From Cymbomonas tetramitiformis (lineage: Eukaryota > Chlorophyta > Pyramimonadophyceae > Pyramimonadales > Pyramimonadaceae), in NCBI GenBank assembly GCA_001247695.2, contig LGRX02015632.1, forward strand, positions 1 to 32,034: DNA of 32,034 bases. The letters run 5' to 3'. The notes beneath the pieces are model-generated. The model did not search any database and was not told where the DNA came from. It worked only from the letters and a program-made list of their open reading frames with translations. Shown here piece by piece: positions 1 to 7,804 of this stretch. Numbering within the stretch: the first letter of the stretch is position 1; each line of letters opens with the position of its first letter. The position numbers and the translations under genes were made by a program.

Positions 1-44
1 CCGAGTGCGGTCATTGAAAACGGGAAAAGGGTGAAAACTCCACT

Positions 45-107
45 CGTTTCGTGTCAGCACTCCACGCCGTGTTTTACTTCACGTTTTTCGTGTCACGACT
101 CCACGCA
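45..107. repeat. Two imperfect direct repeats
   Basis: Two copies of a roughly 25-bp unit (cgtttcgtgtcagcac... and cgtttttcgtgtcacgac..., both ending in ctccacgc) lie at 45-67 and 82-107. The short spacing could make this a regulatory repeat or the edge of a repeat that continues outside the window. Nothing more can be said. Confidence 0.4.
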
Positions 108-245
108 TGCTACCTGTGACACATGCGCGGACCTACCGCTATGCGGCATATGTCGAGCTACCTTCACATAATGAGCGGGACGCTTGAAAATTATTCCGAA
201 TACCGTTTGCAATATTGTTCAAGCTTTGATATTCACAATACCGCC

Positions 246-752
246 ATGGTGAAAGCTATCAAGAAACCGCTTAAGCAAACTAACAAGATATCTTCATATT
301 TCATGCCTTTACCCATTAGTAAAACGCGTGAGTACTTCGTATCTACGCTATATCCACCGGCAAGTCTTACTGGTGAACACAAAGGGAAACTCCCCACTGC
401 AACTCAACGTGATATTCACATAGGTACTTGCCAGCTTCACTATGTGGTCGGCTACGAGCCCGACTATGCATATGTGATAACTCAAATATCACAACCGCAA
501 TACCTCATTTTCAACCGCATATTGCTAGCGGGGGAGGTATCTACCGAATACCGTATTCGTTTGTTGTATGCATATGCCGTGCACCTAGTCGACAAGAACA
601 AGCAAACAGTTTATTGTTATGCCAAACAAGATATGAAGGTGAGACATAAGATATCTGCAAATATGGCGATATCATATGGACTTTGCTATGGGTGCTTGAA
701 CTACCTAGTCACTTCGATCGGTTATTTCAAATTTTGCAGTAGGGTGGTGTAG
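246..752 (+). CDS. Unrecognised ORF, 168 aa
   Basis: The frame is open from 123, but the ATG at 246 gives the more natural N-terminus: basic, then QTNKISSYF. That peptide loosely resembles a PCNA-interacting motif, but its spacing is not canonical (the hydrophobic position is one residue off unless T replaces Q). The remainder is rich in Tyr, Ile and Cys and matches no family I recognise. It converges on the dioxygenase-like ORF, whose stop is 30 bp beyond this one. The AT-rich composition resembles the neighbouring ORF pair, so it could belong to the same element, or it could be a chance ORF. No function is assigned. Confidence 0.25.
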   Translation: MVKAIKKPLKQTNKISSYFMPLPISKTREYFVSTLYPPASLTGEHKGKLPTATQRDIHIGTCQLHYVVGYEPDYAYVITQISQPQYLIFNRILLAGEVSTEYRIRLLYAYAVHLVDKNKQTVYCYAKQDMKVRHKISANMAISYGLCYGCLNYLVTSIGYFKFCSRVV

Positions 753-781
753 TTACAAGTATTGCTATAGGATTTACTAAG

Positions 782-1483
782 TTAGAATAGTACTGGTGGC
801 CAGAACCTTGGAGGCAAGCAAGTTTGCCTGCTATCATACATTTTGAAAAAGCAAAGACTATAGCTAACACCTTCGAAATCGGCCTTCCTAATTCGATGCC
901 AACCCCTTGTGTCACACTTCAAAACCGTGTATGGATCTCCTTCCTTCCGAGAACCGAAAAATGTATGCGTGTGATCTTCGTACTCACTCCCTCCGAAGTC
1001 CACAAACTCATTTTTGAAGCAACCTAACTTAACCCAGTATTGATACTGCACGTCGTAGGCATCTTGGTGCCAGTTTATTTCTGCTGTGTCATCCTTGCAT
1101 GATGCGTAAAGGCACCACCCCCCCTCTTTGTATTCAGGATCAAGGTAATCTAACACCATGTCCGCAAGCACCCACAATCGTCTCCTAAACCAAGTGTGGG
1201 AGGGTAGGCTGAGTGGGTCCGCATGACAAACCCCCTTTCCAGAGTGGAAAGGATGTGGAAGAGTAAATGTTTTTTTCTTTATCGCGCGGCACGTGCTTCC
1301 CATGCTAAACGACCATAGCACATCGAAGCCTTGTTTTGTGCGCCTGCCAGCCTGCCTCTCAATTTTGGCAGTCATTCTCCTCTCCGTTTCTTCCACGAAC
1401 ATTTCTTCAATTTTCTTAAGCAGTTTTTGCACTTCAAACGTGCGACTTCGAAGAATGGCGCGCGGCCTGCTTATACACGTGTA
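782..1483 (-). CDS. 2-oxoglutarate/Fe(II) dioxygenase-like protein
   Basis: The frame is open from 1483 to the stop at 782; it has no early ATG, and the first possible non-ATG start is GTG at 1432. Numbered from 1432, residues 119-128 read INWHQDAYDV, an HxD iron-binding motif (H122, D124). A distal histidine lies in GWHR (H179), followed by a GVSYSLCFF strand (188-196) like the last core strand of double-stranded beta-helix oxygenases such as AlkB or TET/JBP enzymes. The Arg that normally binds 2-oxoglutarate about ten residues after the distal His is not obvious (V or S there). The frame overlaps the end of the upstream methyltransferase-like ORF by 13 nt, so the two may form one frameshifted protein. 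Substrate unknown; oxidation of a modified base is only a suggestion from the neighbour. Confidence 0.4.
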   Translation of the reverse strand, partial: YTCISRPRAILRSRTFEVQKLLKKIEEMFVEETERRMTAKIERQAGRRTKQGFDVLWSFSMGSTCRAIKKKTFTLPHPFHSGKGVCHADPLSLPSHTWFRRRLWVLADMVLDYLDPEYKEGGWCLYASCKDDTAEINWHQDAYDVQYQYWVKLGCFKNEFVDFGGSEYEDHTHTFFGSRKEGDPYTVLKCDTRGWHRIRKADFEGVSYSLCFFKMYDSRQTCLPPRFWPPVLF

Positions 1484-2619
1484 TCAAAAATAATTAGTCC
1501 TCTAGATAAATTGAAACTCACTTTGTATGCTACACCCTCATAAACAACACGACTAGCGTCGCAAGACTTTCCAAACGTAGTTGCACACGCCACGATCGCC
1601 TTCCTGTCTTCCACGCTCTTGCCACATATGTACCAAGCTTCGATCTCCCCAAGCGCCTTCGTGTGACCAGGGTAAGCGATGGGTGGCAACAATACTTTCA
1701 CACTAACACATTGGAGTAGCAACTCCCTACCGTCGCTCACTGCTGGTCGCTCATACGAGTTCAACAGTTTTACGCAAAGGAAAGAAATGTTAGCATGCAC
1801 TAGTCGCTCAAATAAAGGTGTGCACAAACCGCGACTGTATGGGAGGGAAGTCACTACGACATCTACATTGCTCTTCGACAAGTCACTGCCAAGTAAGTCA
1901 CCCTCTCGAAATCCGCTTGCGGGGTACTTGTCAAACAAAACGATTCCTTTCGCGCCGAATTTCGCAAGCTCACTATACACCGTTGAGGCTTCCTTCCCAC
2001 AGCAAAAATCTCCAAACTTCATTCCGTGCAGGAGTGTGCCGAATATCGCTCGCAAGATGGCATACTGACACGACTGTGTGGGATAAAATGCTTTTTGCCG
2101 ATCGCAGGGATAACTCGTGGAAGGAAGATCAAAAAACGTCACAGGAGCACACCGCCTATTCATTTTCGTTCGTGGCCTCTTCGTGGGGCGAGTTTCACTT
2201 GTTTCAGTTGTTGCTTGTTGTAAGACTATTGGACCTATAGGCATGGTGAACAGATCGTTCACCCAAGCATAGAAACTTTCACTTTGATCGTGAAAAGCAC
2301 AACGCCATGCAAAGGGTTTTGGTGGTGCAATCGACTCGCATGCCTTAACAAAAGTTGCGCGGTATTCTGTATTAATCAAACTGTACTGGGCGTATGAACG
2401 CGTGATGTCTACTAAAAATTCTGCGGGTAGATCGTTGCAATCGTTGGCAAGTTTGCCATGTATTACGGGCGGAAACTCATATGCAACTGGCCAGTAGTTC
2501 GGACGAGGTCCACCAACTAGTTGTGCCCACGCGCCAAGGAGACATCTTACCAACTTCCTCAAAGCTTGTACTCCTGGCTGCTTTGGTTTGCTTATTTTGT
2601 TGCAAATGGAGCGCGGCAT
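1471..2619 (-). CDS. SAM-dependent methyltransferase-like protein (adenine-MTase-like)
   Basis: 382 aa from an ATG at 2619. The N-terminal 160 residues are unrecognised and hold a basic, NLS-like patch (about 144-156, RPTKRPRTK). From about 180 it looks like a Rossmann methyltransferase: GDFCCG (203-208) as the SAM-binding motif I, an acidic residue after the next strand (D230), D241 in motif III position, and SLPYS (258-262) where DNA adenine methyltransferases have D/NPPY. The replacement of N/D and the first P by S and L suggests altered or lost catalysis. A KLL strand follows, as in phage-type adenine methyltransferases. The ORF ends inside the start of the dioxygenase-like frame. An AT-rich 380-bp region separates it from the LINE upstream. 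Confidence 0.5.
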   Translation of the reverse strand: MPRSICNKISKPKQPGVQALRKLVRCLLGAWAQLVGGPRPNYWPVAYEFPPVIHGKLANDCNDLPAEFLVDITRSYAQYSLINTEYRATFVKACESIAPPKPFAWRCAFHDQSESFYAWVNDLFTMPIGPIVLQQATTETSETRPTKRPRTKMNRRCAPVTFFDLPSTSYPCDRQKAFYPTQSCQYAILRAIFGTLLHGMKFGDFCCGKEASTVYSELAKFGAKGIVLFDKYPASGFREGDLLGSDLSKSNVDVVVTSLPYSRGLCTPLFERLVHANISFLCVKLLNSYERPAVSDGRELLLQCVSVKVLLPPIAYPGHTKALGEIEAWYICGKSVEDRKAIVACATTFGKSCDASRVVYEGVAYKVSFNLSRGLIIFDTRV

Positions 2620-3001
2620 ACTAATATATTCCAGTAAGTATTCAATATATCCGTGAACTTAACTTTTCACACACAACTTATCACAACTTATCACACTGTA
2701 CTCACATTCGATATGTGTCCTAGAGCCTTTAATATCGATCGCGCGGACCTGACACAATTGGGATACCGAATGGTGTTTCGCGCGTCGGATTCGGTACATG
2801 ATACACTATACATGGTCTGTACAATAACACATAGCTAGCTGTAATATATAGTGTATGCAAAAACAGCATAAAGCCAAGGGAGTATGCATACACGTTCCAA
2901 TAAATATTACACGCCTGACTTATGTGTGGGGAATATGTTTGATAGTATGATACTATATATTTCTACAAAGTAACTATTCAAATATTTTCAGCAGCAAGTT
3001 C
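2620..3001. other. AT-rich intergenic region
   Basis: No gene seen. It lies 5' of the methyltransferase-like ORF (- strand) and 3' of the LINE stop. On the - strand the last 40 bases before the ATG at 2619 hold gatatattg and aatatatt boxes that could act as a TATA element. There is a direct repeat of acttatcaca at about 2676-2695. No poly-A tail marks the LINE 3' end, so its boundary here is not defined. Confidence 0.5.
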
Positions 3002-3388
3002 TTACTTTTTGTTACTACGCTTTGATCTCTTGGCCGTTTTTTTCTTGGCTGGTGAAGGACCCTGTTTGTGCCATGCACCTTTCGTTTTAGTCTTGCGACC
3101 AAATTTCTCCCTCACAGGAAGATTTGTAGTGAGCTCCTTCAAGTCGATCTTCTTCTCCAGGTGCAACACAAGGTGAGAGTGAGAGCAAACACCCCCATGC
3201 CAATAGGCTTTGCAATCGCAAACCCAGCGGTCCTCAACCCATTGCACAAGGTGCAATGACATATATTTCTCCACGAAAGCATCGATGGTTTGTTGCACTC
3301 GGTTGGGAGCTTCTCCTGCGAGCGACTGTTCGTAATCTTGTGACAAGTTTCCTTTCACCCAGGACTTCCTGCCAGATCTCGGGGTCAA
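3002..3388 (-). pseudogene. LINE ORF, C-terminal part: SWIM zinc finger
   Basis: This is the C-terminal piece of the LINE polyprotein, in a different frame from the upstream methyltransferase-like segment because of an indel near 3365. It contains WVCDCKAYWHGGVCSHSH, a CxCx8CxH pattern diagnostic of SWIM zinc fingers, which bind DNA or protein. A strongly basic Lys-rich tail follows (KKKTAKRSKRSNKK) and then a TAA at 3002-3004. SWIM fingers are common in Mutator-type transposases and in some kinase and regulatory proteins; I know of no standard LINE that carries one. The start given is only the first possible codon in this frame; translation would continue from the preceding segment in an intact copy. 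Confidence 0.6.
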
Positions 3389-4610
3389 CTCCGGTGCAGT
3401 TCAGTCTTCTGTCAGTAATCTTCTTCTCAGGAAGGACATTGATGTACCACCTTGCAATCTTTTTCTGCGTCCCACTCCAGTCATGAGCAGGAAAGTCTTG
3501 GCTCGGGGGGCTATCAATGGCAATAATACAGACATCTGAGAAATCATCTTTGTAACATCCTCCACCCGGGAGAACATATGGGTCATCCCCCGTCCAGTAG
3601 CCGTGTGGAATGAAAGGAATGGTGTTGTGTGGAAATCTAAATACCATCTTAAATCCTTTAGCAATCCACTTTTCTTGATTTTTAGGAGAGAGTGGGAGGA
3701 TCCAGATGCCCCGAAATCCCGGCACAGTGTTTGCTGCACGATGGCCGAGTTCTAAGGTAGCCATAACCGCTGAGTTTGAATATCTTTCCTTCCCGTCAAA
3801 CGGGGGGTTCCCATAAACATTCCTACCCATATTGGTGATAGGGTCGACATAGGCATCATATGCAAGTCCATCGAAGCCAATTCTGCCATTTGCACAAAAG
3901 GGCCGAAGGGCGGCTCTCATCTGGTCCGAGGGGATACATCTTCTCGAATGAATCCTAGGGTGTGAGTTTAGTGGGTTACAAAACAGTTCACATCCATTCT
4001 CGTTTAGCCCACGGTCGTCAATGATGATGTCAAGGAGGCTTCTTCGAATGGCGTAGCAGTTTTTGGGGTCACCCGACTCATGTCTACACGCTTTAAGTGC
4101 TGTATGAATGTCATGTGCACGCGTGGCATATCGTGAGAGTGGTGACGGAAACTCTTTCTTTGAGAGATAGTGCCACGACAAGAGTTTCCAGAACTCTTGT
4201 TTCCTAGCATATTGGAGTTCAGGGTACACATTATTGCCGCTCTGAGTGTTAACATCCGGAAGTGCTGTCACAGCAATGGTCCCCTTCTTGGAAGCAGATG
4301 GGCGGTACATTCCCGATTCAGGCAATGCTTGGAGGTAGAGCTCCCGCTTCATTTCGTCGCGGAGGTCAGCAAGTGGAAAAAGTGTTTCGGAGCAAATGTC
4401 TATAAAGGAGGACCCTTTCCCTGGGTTTAACAGCTTAGGTTCCCCTGTAAGCTCGGCCTCCACATGCTTTCTGAGTTCATCGTCTTGTTCTCCTCTAAGG
4501 TATACAAGCGAGTTACCCGGGCCCGGGCATTCCAGTTGAATGTGAGTGAAGTTGCACTTGGTTCCTGTTTGGCAGTACGGGCAGTCGGGTGAGGCGGCGT
4601 AACACCCAGC
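3234..4610 (-). pseudogene. LINE ORF, middle part: CCHC knuckle and NPPF methyltransferase-like domain
   Basis: Continuous open frame from 4610 to 3234. It begins with CPYCQTGTKCNFTHIQLEC, the C-x2-C...H-x4-C knuckle that usually ends LINE proteins behind RNase H. About 250 residues further on it has GFDGLAYDAYVDP, then NVYGNPPF, followed by a helix and IWILPLSP. That order (acidic strand, NPPF/Y, helix, hydrophobic strand) resembles the Dam-like N6-adenine methyltransferase core and the NPPY domain of the chromovirus here. The last ~40 residues of the frame are out-of-frame read-through past an indel near 3365. The knuckle and methyltransferase-like region are in one uninterrupted frame, so the fusion belongs to the LINE. 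A -1 shift near 4612 separates it from the RNase H frame. Confidence 0.6.
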
Positions 4611-6923
4611 TTATGTGAACGTGCGGGTGAAGCTTGAAGGCCCAAGAGTTCTCTGCTTCTGGCCGCTGTATAGGATTTAGCTGTGACTTTTGAGATATCC
4701 TTGGTGGGAGTAACGTTGTGGTCCTCTAGCATTCTAATATACTTCCCTTGAGACGACATGGCTTTCCATGTACGAAGGTGAGTAAGGCGTTGGATTCTCC
4801 TGATTTGGTTCCGAATATCTCCTGCAACTGGCACTTCCATGTAAAAGAGAGAATAGGGGAGTTCTTCGTATGAGTCGAAACGGGGAGCGCTTGCCCCTTT
4901 TCTGAAAGAGGCCCTCTTTGCTGCTCTATCAACTCTATCGTGAAGTCTATCATTATTATGCCCCCTTATCCATTTAAGGATGATGATCCTGCTGTGTTCT
5001 TCTCCACTGTAGAAGCCAAGCTCCTCAAGTATTAATCTGACTGCCTGCAGTTCACGTCGGTTTGGTTCCCGAAGCATCTCACGAGCACTGACAGTTTTCC
5101 TATCCTTATTTACCGCCGTGATCGTTGCCATTGAGTCAATAGCATGTATCATTGGAGTCGCAGACTTTAAAATGTGGTCCTTTTGGTCCTCTAAGAGAAG
5201 TCGGAGCCCGATGATTTCAGCAGATGTAGAACTTGGTGTTTGAATATCCGCTTTAATCAATCGATCATCAGCAGTAAAGACACTGCTGGCGGGGATGTTA
5301 GCCTTCTTAACAAAAAAGGTGCCCCTCGTTTCTTTAAGCAAATAGGCCGCACCACTGCATGCCGTTTTCTTCCCCGCGAATAGTGAACCGTCACTTGCCA
5401 TGTCGTAGTGGTCTTGAAATATGCTATTTCCATTGCTAGAATTTTCATCCTCGTCCGAGTTACTGGGGCAGCTGTAAGCGCTCTCTTCGTCCGCAGTTCG
5501 GTTCCTGAGCTGGACAGATAGAATCTCTTTTTGGCGGTCCGCGATGTAGTCGTAATGGGCTTTCAGATTTTGAACATCTGATCTCACATTTATAGGGGGA
5601 GTGTCATTGTTGTCACATTCAATGGTCTCTCCAACGGGAAGGAGAATGCAACCATCCGATGTCATTTGGTATTCGCGGTCATACTGGCATTGAAGCACCT
5701 GACCATTCATAACAAAATTATCATTATCTAGGTGGTCTGGAGTATACCTTAAATAACGCATGGTGTTTGTTTCCGCGTCAAGTTTTTGAATGCGTATCAG
5801 TGTGATGGAAGATTTGTCACCATTGCCTTTCCAGTGAAACTCATTTACATCAGGAATGTCATGAGCATCCCTGTAGCATTGTTTAACATATCTAGCTTTT
5901 GGGTCATGGTTTCCCAGGTTTATTATCATTTCGGACTCCAAACTCTCCAACCATGCTGGTGGCTTATTCCCGTTAACACCTAATGAGTGCTTCATATCAG
6001 CCCATCTTCTCAGCATCCCACCACAGGGGGTGAGAAAGAAACCAGTGTGCTTGATATTGTATTTTTGAATGGCGCTGCTAACATTGCTTGAATCATACAG
6101 TGATTTAGGAATTGAGGACACAAGGTTGTTATACCCTGTTTCACATTCAGGAAAGAGCTTAGAGTCAATTGCATAGCCCATAGAGGCCATAATGGTGCTA
6201 GTCCTTTTCATCCAGTTAAATTGCTTTCCCTGAAGGTTCCTGTAGGTTGTGTAGTGAGAGAGGGGGAAACCCTTAATGGTGTTTTTGGGGTCTTTCCTTT
6301 CCCTTTCCATATTGTGCAACATAATTTTTAGCCACGCGTCACTGTATTTTTTATAAAGGGAAATAAGCATAGGATCATTTATACGGTCGGTGTGGTCAGT
6401 TTGCCAGTAGACGTGCTCCTTTGCAGAGCAGAGAGTGGACATGGTTTCAGTGATGCACGTGGCAGCAGCCACATCCTGTATACTGTCAATCCCATAGCCT
6501 CCATAACAAACTGGTGTCCACACAATCTGATGATTTGTGTCCGTGGGGCATCCCATGTAGTTGAGGATAAATTTTGCTATTTTACAATCAAGGGTACGAG
6601 CAATGTTTTCTGAGGAAGTGGCTATGATTGAGGTGACTTTTAGCGGGAAAGCCATCCTCGGGACAATTACAGCATTCACGATATACCTGAGTTGGTGTAA
6701 GGTCAGATTTTGAAGTTGAATTGCCGCAAGGGAAGACTGCAGCTTTTCCGTGAGGAGCTCGGTCTGATGGTTCCATTTTCCATTTAATGAATACCAAACC
6801 CCCAAGTACCTATTGGCTTCAGTTACATCACTGTATTCTAGGTATTCTGGAGTCTCGGGCGGGGACCATCCCGCGTGGATTTCTGGCCCAGCAGCATTTT
6901 GTTCCACCAGGAGACGGCCTCCC
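4427..6923 (-). pseudogene. LINE ORF, RT connection region and RNase H
   Basis: This is the downstream half of a non-LTR retrotransposon ORF cut by the chromovirus at 6923. The N-terminal part (GVWYSLNGKWNHQ, LRYIVNAVIVPRMAFPL) is the thumb/connection region that follows the RT palm in LINEs. At nt 4910-5407 there is an RNase H domain: MASDGSLF (first Asp), SAEIIGL (Glu), IHAIDSMATI (Asp) and WIRGHNNDRLHDRVD (His and last Asp), so all four acidic positions are present. The frame then drifts off at a -1 indel near 4612 and ends at 4427. Reading across one copy of the 5-bp target duplication joins this frame exactly to the RT fragment at 23851-24289. The apparent ORF start inside the LTR (6979) is an artefact of the insertion. 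Confidence 0.85.
6919..6923. repeat. Target-site duplication CTCCC, left
   Basis: CTCCC lies directly before the TGTGCC terminus of the left LTR and recurs directly after the GGGCACA terminus of the right LTR at 23851-23855. A 5-bp duplication is the rule for Ty3/gypsy integrases. Confidence 0.9.
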
Positions 6924-7245
6924 TGTGCCAGGGGCACGACGACAGATGCTCGGAGATATGTTTTTGATTGAACGTGCAAAGGTACACAATTCGGATTTTT
7001 ATAATATACTGGATCAGGGCCAGATTGAGGTACAAACGATAATTCGGTTCCGAGTTCTGAAGGCTAAACACTTCTCAAGTGCTCTACTTATTCACTCGTC
7101 ACTCAGGTTGCAGGGTCAACCACTCGAGAGCCGATGTCACACTTCGGCTCAACGTTCAGTTCCCGATCCGATCTCATTTCTAATTCCGATTCGTCATTCT
7201 CGATTCAGATGTTATGCCAACAGACTGACACGATGACTGCCCCAC

Positions 7246-7313
7246 AGTACTGTCATACTACTGTACTGTCATACTGTCATACTGTCATAGCGTCATACTG
7301 TCATACTGTCATA
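7246..7313. repeat. actgtcat octamer array in LTR, cluster 1
   Basis: About seven copies or near-copies of actgtcat in tandem, with an occasional gcgtcat variant. The same array recurs in the other LTR at about 23478-23547. Arrays of short repeats in U3 often act as transcription-factor sites. Confidence 0.7.
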
Positions 7314-7412
7314 ACCTTAATATCTGATATTCGATTTCATTGTCTTTTCAACCCCGATGCGAATCTGACCATTCTTCGAGGGTCTGACTGAGTTCCACGA
7401 TGACACCCCCCA

Positions 7413-7482
7413 CAGTACTGTCATACTACTATAGTGTCATACTGTCATACTGTCATAGTGTCATAGTGTCATACTGTCATAC
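7413..7482. repeat. octamer array in LTR, cluster 2
   Basis: A second cluster of the same octamer (actgtcat and agtgtcat variants), about 100 bp from the first and also duplicated in the other LTR. Confidence 0.7.
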
Positions 7483-7617
7483 CCCGGACATCTGGTATTC
7501 ATTCTCATCGTGATTTCAAGCCCAATCTCACTGTCATCGTGCCAATCCCAGATTACCCCCGATGACACACATACGGACGCATAGACATATCGGCTCACGC
7601 TGTGCCTCCGGGCACAA

Positions 7618-7630
7618 CTCTCCCCCCCTT
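7618..7630 (-). other. Polypurine tract of the chromovirus
   Basis: On the - strand the sequence just before the 3' LTR reads AAGGGGGGGAGAG, then one base and the TGTGCC terminus. This is the plus-strand DNA priming site expected at this point of an LTR element and it fixes the element's direction. Confidence 0.9.
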
Positions 7631-7678
7631 AGGAGTGGTCTACCTCCTGGGATCACTCCGCTAAGGTACCCATCTAAG

Positions 7679-7738
7679 TTCCAGTTCTTAGGTTCTCTGG
7701 TTCCTTGCTGTTTCCAGTTCTTAGGTTCTCTGGTTCCT
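7679..7738. repeat. Two 27-bp direct repeats in the 3' UTR
   Basis: Identical 27-bp units (ttccagttcttaggttctct...) at 7679-7705 and 7712-7738, 33 bp apart, between the end of the last ORF and the polypurine tract. No function is visible. Confidence 0.8.
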
Positions 7739-7804
7739 CTTCGAGCATAGTTCGCCTGCCGCTACCAGGGCACCACTTTCAAGAAGAAGGGTGCCACTTG
7801 GAAT

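Larger units (their letters stand above)
3002..6923 (-). mobile_element. LINE-type retrotransposon, 3' part
   Basis: The 3' portion of a decayed non-LTR element with RNase H. It is separated from its 5' portion (23851-24501) by the chromovirus. At least three indels break its ORF (near 24289, 4612 and 3365). The 3' boundary is set at the stop codon because no tail or target duplication was found. Confidence 0.75.
6924..7616 (-). repeat. 3' LTR of the chromovirus
   Basis: 693 bp, bounded by TGTGCC and GGGCACA. It matches the right LTR at every position except three substitutions (near 7068, 7163 and 7432). It holds two clusters of an 8-bp tandem unit, actgtcat, that may be promoter or enhancer repeats. 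Confidence 0.95.

Noticed and set aside
6787..7236. 149-codon + strand ORF across the LINE/LTR junction
   Set aside because: Runs antisense across an insertion boundary; chance ORF.
6924..7616. Near-identical block at 22128-23850, possible segmental duplication
   Set aside because: The TG...CA ends, CTCCC duplication, PBS and polypurine tract show that these are the two LTRs of one element.
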